Below are positions 57,290-64,000 of a DNA stretch of 64,000 nt, piece by piece. Position numbers and translations under genes: made by a program. The first letter of the stretch is position 1. Each line of letters starts with the position of its first letter. Source of the DNA: Lineus longissimus (taxonomy: Eukaryota; Nemertea; Pilidiophora; Heteronemertea; Lineidae); NCBI RefSeq assembly GCF_910592395.1, contig NC_088317.1, positions 15,684,001 to 15,748,000 on the forward strand. The letters are read 5' to 3'. A model generated the notes under the pieces. That model was not told the origin of the DNA, searched no databases, and saw only the letters and a program-made list of their open reading frames with translations.

Positions 57290-57632
57290 GACAAATGTAC
57301 AAAGCTATATTCATGCCAGTTTGGTTATAGAGCTTTGTATGCTAGTCGGCAACATACAGAGCTATATTCATGCCAGTTTGGTAATATAGCTTTGTATATT
57401 AGTCGACAAACATACCGAGTTATATTCATGCCAGTTTAGTAATATAGCTTTGTGTGTTTCAGGACAAACATACTGAGCTATATTCATGCCAGTTTGGTAA
57501 TATAGCTTTGTATGTTTCACGACAAACATACTCAGCTATATTCATGCCAGTTTGGTAATATAGCTTTGTATGTTAGTCGGCAAACATACAAAGCTATAAA
57601 TGTTCCGTTTTGGTAGTATAGCTTGGTATGCT
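57290..57632. repeat. 58-bp satellite with long hairpin, CASK intron
   Basis: Six units, spaced 57-58 bp, each with CATACAAAGCTATATTCATG, CCAGTTTGGTAATATAGCTT and TGTATG. CAAAGCTATATT and AATATAGCTTTG are inverted, so each unit can form a 12-bp stem around CATGCCAGTTTGGT. It begins about 40 bp after the donor of the linker exon. Confidence 0.9.
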
Positions 57633-57639
57633 AGTCCAC

Positions 57640-58570
57640 CATGTTTTCTAATCAGAGTTTCTCTTCAACATGTCGAGCCTGTCACTAGATTTTTGTTTCC
57701 CTCATTTGTCTGTGTAAACCCTTTTCAGTACTGTTGTTTTCTCTTCTCTGTGAGGTTCCAGACTTGAATACTAAATTGTATAGCTTGGTCTTGCGAACAA
57801 GGTCTCATTGAAGTTCAGATGGGAGTACAAAATTGGACAAGTCACTTAGAATATGAAGATGGAAAGCTATGCGATTAGATGTGGACGTGCGAGTTACTTT
57901 CAATGAAAAGAAACTCCTGACACACTTAAAATGTTAAATTATCATTTGGTGAATGAGCAGACCATCTGCAGAGGTTTTACTATTAAATGCAATCCGCAAA
58001 CAAGTGAGTTTTATCGCTGCAACCTTCGACGTTGCCATCACAACATGACATTTAATTGAGATCTGCGGCCACTTTCCAATCACAATCAGAATGTTGTCAT
58101 GGCTATGTCGCATGTTGCAGCATTAGAAATTGCTTGTGTGCGGTGTGCTTTCAGCAAGGTTATTCCCAATATAAGCAGCTTTACCTCCTTTTTTCCGAGA
58201 AGTCCATTTGCGATATAATGTGTATTCTCCTCTGTCCTAGTTTTCATGACCGATATTTCACAAAATTTGAAATGCCTCGTTAATAACTGGAATTAAACAT
58301 GTTTATTGGTGAACTGCACTGTGTGTCCCAAGATGGCTTCATATTAACCCTCACACCTTGGAATGCAGCCCACAGCGTAGGTATCAGTTGTAGTCTAGTT
58401 TGGTGTGAACTTCAGAGAAGGAGCTTCAAAACTGCACGCAAATATTTTTGCTGCACTGTCTCTGATGAGGGGTACTGTTGAGTTGTGAGGTGAAAGTCAA
58501 TAGACGTCGTCATATGAAGTTATGTTTTAATATGGTAATGTGAAGCAAAGAGTTGTCCATAATGTCGAAC
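57640..58570. other. Intron sequence, nothing recognised
   Basis: Part of the 5.2-kb CASK intron. AAATTGCTTGTGTGCGGTGT at about 58128 resembles the repeat at 52.5 kb. ORFs here are short. Confidence 0.35.
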
Positions 58571-58576
58571 GTGATG

Positions 58577-58822
58577 TTATTGAGTGATACGAAATAAAGA
58601 TAAAGAGAAGTAAATGCTTTTACTTCCTTTTTGTACAGAAAGGCCGAGTGTAAATGTACATGAATTTTGAAGTAAAAGCATTTACTTGTCGTTATTCACA
58701 TCACCCAATGGGTGATATGAATAAAGACTAGCAAATGCTTTTACTTCAGTTTTGTACAGAACAGCCTAGTGTAAATGTGCATGGAGATAAAGCATTTGCT
58801 AGTGTTTATTCATATCACCCAA
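58577..58822. repeat. Two adjacent palindromic MITE-like units
   Basis: Unit 1 (58577-58709): ATTGAGTGATACGAAATAAA...AAGTAAATGCTTTTACTTCC against GAAGTAAAAGCATTTACTTG...TTATTCACATCACCCAAT. Unit 2 (58709-58821): GGGTGATATGAATAAAGACT..AGCAAATGCTTTTACTTCAG against ATAAAGCATTTGCTAGTGTT..TATTCATATCACCCAAT. Both interiors share TTTTGTACAGAA..GCC.AGTGTAAATGT.CATG. Confidence 0.85.
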
Positions 58823-58829
58823 TGTCTTT

Positions 58830-60340
58830 CACGAGTGTAGCACAAAGTATTTTGTAAAAAATGGGAAGTCTGTTTGCTAATGTAAAGAAACTGTCTGGGT
58901 TTTTCATATCCATTCGCGAGTAACTTTTTGATTGGTTAGGAATTACAAGTTTTGGAAGAACGGAAGAACGAGTAGCGTAGGTTTGCTGGTGTGTGCTTTC
59001 AGTCATCCAGACGTTCATACAAAATAACACTATGACTTTCAATCTGTTCTTCGGACTCACATTACTGGTGATTCTCACGGGAAGTTGCGAGATCTGACGT
59101 GAACAACATCAGTTCTGAAGAAGCCATTGTGGATGGTGAAACTGTAGACAGTCTGCAGCAATGTGAGTCCAGATCTCGAGAACAGATTAGTGCCATAGTG
59201 TTAGGGGAAGATTTTCTCTTAGTGTCATAGTGTTATAGCGTAGGTTTAGAGCATGAAGTCTTATTGCATGAGGATTTAAAGTCTCGTTTCACTTGTTATG
59301 CTAGATCCCATTAAGTTCAACTTCGCAGGTACGTAGTAGACGATTCTGATAGAACTTGTGGCGTAGGGTTCCCAGGTGTCACTTGGAATTTGTCAAGCAG
59401 ATCATTCTGTTAAAAGCATTCTACTGCCAATTTCCAAGTTTTTGGTCCATTATCCATGAAATAGGTTCAAGCCTTGGAAAAAGCTATACTCCTGCTATAC
59501 TCTTTCGAACATCATAAGGTCGTCTAGGATTTTGTGTCAAAATCCAAGATGGTCATCAAAAATACAAAATGGCCTCAAAATTACCATTTAGCATACTGGG
59601 CTATACACCCACTGCAAAGAGTCCGTTGATGATATATTTTGTTATGCAGGGTATTTGAATACCAGTCGTGCGTGTTTTCTTATCAGCTATACACCAGTGG
59701 CATGAAAATGTGCTCTCGTATGCCCTACAAAAGACGTAACCATTGGATTGTTATTTTGTGTGTATAGCAGGGTCTGTATAGCAGGGTATGCTTGTGAACA
59801 AGGTGTTTTTTTGTCAAGTTAGTATAAAGTATATTGAAAGATTTTCCGTTGCTGAATCTTTGGAATATGTTATCTTCTGTAACTGGGAACCCTGACTGCC
59901 TATTCCACTGTTCTTGCACATTCTTTAATTCCCATTTCTTGACCTGTTACAGTTATTGATAGTTGGTTGATTAATCAGGATACGAATTTTCATCTGTTTT
60001 CCATGTTTTACGACCACTGCATGGCTAGAATTGCCAAAACTAATAGTTGCACCAGCACTAATGGCACTGTTGCAACAACTAACATTTGTGTTACATCCAC
60101 ACTTACAACAGGCAATGCACCCAACTTATACTACAAGATCAGTTCCGGATCGTTGGAGTTCTTAATATTCATATTCATGCAGATGTGTGAGTTCTTTCAG
60201 TCGTTTGGCTCATCCCTGGACTATTTTTTACTGCCCCATACTCCCCAGTTAAGATTGAAATCTGGAACAAGTTTCAATCAATCCTTGTTGGGTGTCTGTC
60301 GGACTGCTCAACAATACCGATGTCATGGTGCCTCTTTGCA
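58830..60340. other. Intron sequence, nothing recognised
   Basis: No supported gene. GGGTCTGTATAGCAGGG repeats partly at 59768-59790. No domain or RNA gene recognised. Confidence 0.35.
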
Positions 60341-60347
60341 CTAGACA

Positions 60348-60652
60348 CGCATGCCCTTGTTGCCCCATGTGTTGACCGCCCATGTTGCCCCATGTGTTGA
60401 CCGCCCGTGCTGCCCCATGTGTTGACCTACGTGTTGCCCCATGTGTTGACCGCCCGTGCTGCCCCATGTGTTGACTGCCCGTGTTGCCCCATGTGTTGAC
60501 CTACATGTTGCCCTATGTATTGACCTACATGTTGCCCTATGTATTGACCTACATGTTGCCCCATGTGTTGACCGCCCGTGTTGCCCCATGTGTTGACCGC
60601 CCGTGTTGCCCCATGTGTTGACCGCCCGTGTTGCCCCATGTGTTGACATGGC
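60348..60652. repeat. 25-bp minisatellite
   Basis: About 12 units of GTTGCCCCATGTGTTGACCG plus CCCGT, with variants GTTGCCCTATGTATTGACCT plus ACAT in the middle. The 25-bp period rotates the frame, so three minus-strand frames stay open (peptides rich in G, Q and H). Not a gene. Confidence 0.9.
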
Positions 60653-60659
60653 TGCAAAG

Positions 60660-62460
60660 TGTATTAATTTTCATGGCGGTAACTCCATTGGCACCAATAA
60701 AGTCTTTGAAATTGAAAATTAATGAAACTTACATTTGTGCTGCTCTGGGACAAAGACTAATTCTAACGTTTGCAATGTATTGAGGGAACATTGAACAAAT
60801 AATAGAATCAGTCAGAGTGGCCATCCTTCAGGAGCATAGGTAGCTTTTTGGTCGGGGGGGGGGGGTAGCCAAAAGCTCTCTGGGGGGCGGGCAAAATGAC
60901 ACTTTTTGACACTTTTCTCCCAAACTCAAGGTCAAAAACACATTTTTTCGTGATCTGAGGGGGGTATTTGCCCCCTCACTAGATATACCCCTGCCCTTTT
61001 GGTAAGTCTGGTGATAATTATCTCACTTGCCTTTGCCCCTGGTTAATCATTCTTGAGCCAAGCAACTTACAAGCTTGACTCTGTTTATTAATGGCGTTAT
61101 TCCCGGGTAGCTATTAACTGAGACACCATCGAATCACCAGAATATGATTGAAGTGCCATTAGCCATGTTAGGCATGTTAAGTCGTAATCATCGTGGCTAT
61201 TACGTTAATATGGTTCCAAACACTATTTAGCCATGTTAAATTTTCAGGATATTAACCATTTATGTTTACTTTCAGAAAAATTTAGTAAAATTTATGTTAT
61301 TTTTGTTGATATTTGATGGAAAAAGATGTTGTATTTGGTTGATGTGGTGAATTCTTCTGACTTACTTTTAGTCCAAAAACAAATAACGATGGTTGTGTGA
61401 TTTGTTCCTATTAAGACCAAAAGTAAATTTTAATTTTAAGATCCGACGAATTTTGTTAATTTTGTCAATTTTGTGTGTTAAAAATTCATTTTGATTGAAT
61501 TAAAAAGGAACCTTCTCTTGCATTATAGTAGTCAGGATAGGCCTTTGAAGATGACACTTTATGCTCTCTCAATTGCTTCTAGTTTAGGCCTGTCAAATAC
61601 AAAATAGAAGTTTTGCTGCAAAAGTCCCTTTTCTGTCGAACCTAAAATGGACATTCATTCAGGCATTCATTTGTTGGATTCAGGAGAGAAATTGAGCATT
61701 TTGAGATGCAGAAATGGGGGGTCAGTTATCCCTAAAAAAAAAAAAAAAATTCTGGAAAAAGGAAGTTTTTTTAATTTAATTATTTTTGCGTATTTGAGGA
61801 CATGTGGCGCCATCTACTTTGTTCACACCATTAAACATTGTAAAAACATGCAATTAAAGGAATTGAATATGATATTGTGTCTCGAGGGGTTAACATACCT
61901 ATAAATAGCATTGTTGTGTGTCATGATTGTAACTTGAACTAGACAATGAATATATCAGATAACATGTGACTTTGTCAATAAGGGTCATTTGCCGGATAAT
62001 ATGGGTCATAGGATTAAAAACAGAATACAATATGGAATAACTGATTAAGATATCAACTACATGTACGTCCAGACGTATTGTACTCTCATATAAATAAATG
62101 CAGGTTTAATTTTTTGTTTCTTGGCCTAAAGGAAATGTTTGTCAATTTCTGATCAGGCGGACAACGCTCTGGGCTACAATTGGTCATTCACAACGCATAT
62201 ATCAAAATGTGTTGCCTTATTATAACTTACTTATCAAAATTATCAAAGATGCTGTTGATACCAATATTTTTGACAACCAATGGTATTTTTGTTAAAGATT
62301 GATAACTATCTTGCTGTTGTCAGTTATTTTCTCAATGTTGGAATAACCACTTTGGTAAATCTCATAAATATCTACTGTGGACAAGAATCAAATAATATTT
62401 TGCCTGGCCTAATGTAATACTTACTATAGGCATTGCCATTGTCTGATCGATAGGCCTAGT
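60660..62460. other. Intron sequence with G-run and A-run
   Basis: No supported gene. An 11-12-nt G run lies at about 60856-60868 and an A run at about 61732-61748. GCCATGTTA appears three times around 61160-61240. Confidence 0.4.
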
Positions 62461-62474
62461 AATGAACTTCCAAC

Positions 62475-62489
62475 ATGGCATGTAAGCAG
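62475..62489 (+). promoter_or_regulatory. CASK: In-frame ATG with strong Kozak context before the lysine-rich exon
   Basis: AACATGGCATGTAAGCAG: the ATG has A at -3 and G at +4 and is in frame with the coding sequence starting at 62490 (MACKQ then KTSKKSKK). An in-frame TGA lies just upstream (62463-62465). It could be a translation start of a short isoform. Alternatively GTAAGCAG ending at 62489 is a splice acceptor, but it has a poor pyrimidine tract. Confidence 0.4.
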
Positions 62490-62579
62490 AAAACCTCCAA
62501 GAAATCCAAGAAGGGTCATGAAAAGTCGGAGATTAGTCCAAATCAAAAAGTCATCATTTCACCAGAAGGAACTGATCCT
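62490..62579 (+). CDS. CASK: CASK lysine-rich exon: cassette exon or alternative first exon
   Basis: 30 codons ending at CCT|GTACGT, phase 0, so it joins in frame to the SH3 exon at 63078. It reads KTSKKSKKGHEKSEISPNQK, then VIISPEGTDP. As a cassette exon it would add a basic segment between PDZ and SH3. As a first exon starting at ATG 62475 it would make an SH3-GK-only protein of the p55-less type. Weak acceptor and strong Kozak context favour the second reading slightly. Homology to known CASK linkers is not evident. Confidence 0.5.
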
Positions 62580-62581
62580 GT

Positions 62582-63077
62582 ACGTCTGCTCAATTGTTTT
62601 TGTGAATTTCTAAACTTTGACATTTGTGGTTTGAATTTTGATGTGTTGTGCTAATTGTTGCAGTGAATGAATTGTTCCTGGTTTTCTAGGCCTATCGTTT
62701 CTGTGTATGCATTCTTACATGCACATAACAGAGTTGGTGGTGCATCCGGAGAGTTGGTGAGATTTGAAAATTGAACTGTTGAGAGAGGAATGCTCTGATA
62801 TCTATGTTTTTGGATCACAGTGGTGACCGGATGACAGGCGACAGTCCTCAAGTAAACTCCTATTTACATGATTTCGAGCTTACATTTGAATCATATTAAC
62901 TCTAAACCCTCCCAACCTTAAAAAAAATTTAAAAATTACAATCTACATTAAGCATGTGACCAATGGTTAAGCTATAATCAATTTTAACAGTTTTATTCAC
63001 TCGATAACCCTAGCACTGTTTTCGATCAACTTTCCAAAAATCTATAGCTTTTTGCTAATTTCTTCTTTACCTTTCAG
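62582..63077. other. Intron sequence before the SH3 exon
   Basis: 498-bp intron. AT-rich with a clear acceptor (TTCTTTACCTTTCAG). Nothing else recognised. Confidence 0.6.
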
Positions 63078-63324
63078 ATTTACGTTCGAGCACTGTTCGA
63101 TTACGACCCTCACGACGATGAACTGATCCCCTGCAGCCAGGCGGGCGTCGCCTTCCAAACGGGCGACATCATCCAGGTCATCTCGAAAGATGACCACAAC
63201 TGGTGGCAGGCACGTCGAATCGAGGCATCAAATAACGAGCCCGCTGGCCTCGTGCCGTCGCCGGAGCTCCAAGAATGGCGGACCGCATGCCTCGCCATTG
63301 AAAAAGCCAAGCGGGACCAAGCAG
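63078..63324 (+). CDS. CASK: CASK exon: SH3 domain and start of the HOOK region
   Basis: 82 codons plus one base (phase 1 donor GCAG|GTATAC). It reads [19 protein letters not shown], then an [18 protein letters not shown] block, HNWWQARR and [13 protein letters not shown]. The ALFDYD motif, the NWW tryptophan pair and the PSPE turn are all present, as in MAGUK SH3 domains. The last residues ([14 protein letters not shown]) begin the HOOK region that precedes the guanylate-kinase-like domain. In MAGUKs SH3 and GK fold together; the GK exons lie beyond this window. The exon is GC-richer than the introns. Confidence 0.97.
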
Positions 63325-64000
63325 GTATACCATTGTTACGTAACAAGCCTCACTCAACTATTGGCAAAAACAGTAGGTTCAAATACATTAGCGATGTTTG
63401 TTGAAATCTCTCTGCTTTGTTTGAGACTACTTCTAAAACCTGGTGTCGTCTGCCAAGCGAGGATCAGCAGGTGCATTGTGGGAAATATGCAAGTGTCTCC
63501 ATCCTGGTCGATTGGGAAGTGTACGCCTGGACTTACGTGATATTTCCAAAGAATTTTTTTCAAAGAATCTATTGTTTTTTGCCAAATTTCCAACTATGAT
63601 TATAAAACTAAAAAATTAACATATTTTTTCATTGAGAATTTTTTTACGCAACCGGTGTCGTGAACTGACGCCAAAAGTTCAGTAACATTTTCGTCTTTTT
63701 TCACAATTCACTAGCTATGTCACCAACGAATAACCCGACACACGTATTCGAAATCTCACTTTGCACAAAATTACTAATTCCAGCATCAACAGACCACCCC
63801 AACAACATGAAAAGTATGCATATTTTATCGAATCGTTCACAGTTATTTCAACCTATCAGTCGCAGATGACCCCAGCGTTTGACATTTTGTACTGAAGTTC
63901 TCTTTTGCATGCGTTCCATTTCATTATTGACTGAATTTCGCGGTTTTTTGTTATTGTCATGAAGTTTTCACTCTTCTCTGTGTCTCATCTGCTAAAAAAA
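63325..64000. other. CASK: Intron sequence after the SH3 exon, to window end
   Basis: No further exon recognised. The HOOK continuation and the guanylate-kinase-like domain should be downstream of the window. ORFs here merely extend out of the SH3 exon in other frames. Confidence 0.6.

Noticed and set aside
60249-60657. Minus-strand G/Q/H-rich ORFs
   Set aside because: Three rotating frames of a 25-bp minisatellite.
63110-63540. ORFs in other frames over the SH3 exon (78 and 116 codons)
   Set aside because: Shadows; the true frame is the CASK SH3 exon 63078-63324.

Overview
The window is nuclear DNA from an animal, almost certainly a non-vertebrate bilaterian and probably marine. It is AT-rich and gene-poor, has long introns with GT/AG splice sites, and carries tRNA-derived SINEs, MITEs and many minisatellites. 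I cannot place it to phylum from sequence alone.

Only one gene is recognised by protein similarity: a CASK/Lin-2 (membrane-associated guanylate kinase) orthologue on the + strand. Its exons run from 48937 to 63324. In order they encode the end of the second L27 domain plus the L27-PDZ linker (48937-49128), the PDZ domain (49511-49589, 50117-50202, then two alternative ends at 56126-56212 and 56586-56654), a PDZ-SH3 linker (57202-57252), a lysine-rich optional or alternative first exon (62490-62579), and the whole SH3 domain (63078-63324). All splice phases agree. The CaM-kinase and L27-N exons upstream and the guanylate-kinase exons downstream were not found here. Two points stand out. The last PDZ strand is encoded by two tandem phase-0 exons that look mutually exclusive. 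The L27 exon is preceded by three decayed partial copies of itself, split by a 2-kb insertion.

A second coding exon, not recognised as a known family, lies at 12154-12822. It is built from octapeptide repeats of the type RATFNPDR, its repeat units differ largely at synonymous sites, and it ends in a good phase-0 splice donor. It may be a separate gene or a remote first exon. A CpG-richer stretch around 9.4-9.9 kb could be a promoter for it. A few other short ORFs and a possible tiny first exon (28233-28268) are listed with low confidence.

The rest is non-coding and unusually rich in tandem repeats: 21 bp (4.0 kb), 57 bp (8.4-9.2 kb), about 25-30 bp (14.4 kb), 27 bp (19.2-19.9 kb), 16 bp (27.9 kb), about 130-165 bp (37.6-38.6 kb), about 150 bp (40.2-40.6 kb), 26 bp (50.7-51.1 kb), 58 bp (57.3-57.6 kb) and 25 bp (60.3-60.6 kb). 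Because several periods are multiples of three, or rotate frames without stops, they create long spurious ORFs on both strands. Dispersed repeats include at least four copies of one tRNA-derived SINE family, two other SINEs, three copies of a Tigger/pogo-like MITE with TA duplications, other palindromic MITEs, a dispersed element beginning TTAGCTCAGCTGAC and ending CAGGCCCTTGGGCCTCTTG, and the 3' coding end of a non-LTR retrotransposon on the minus strand at 48.2-48.5 kb.
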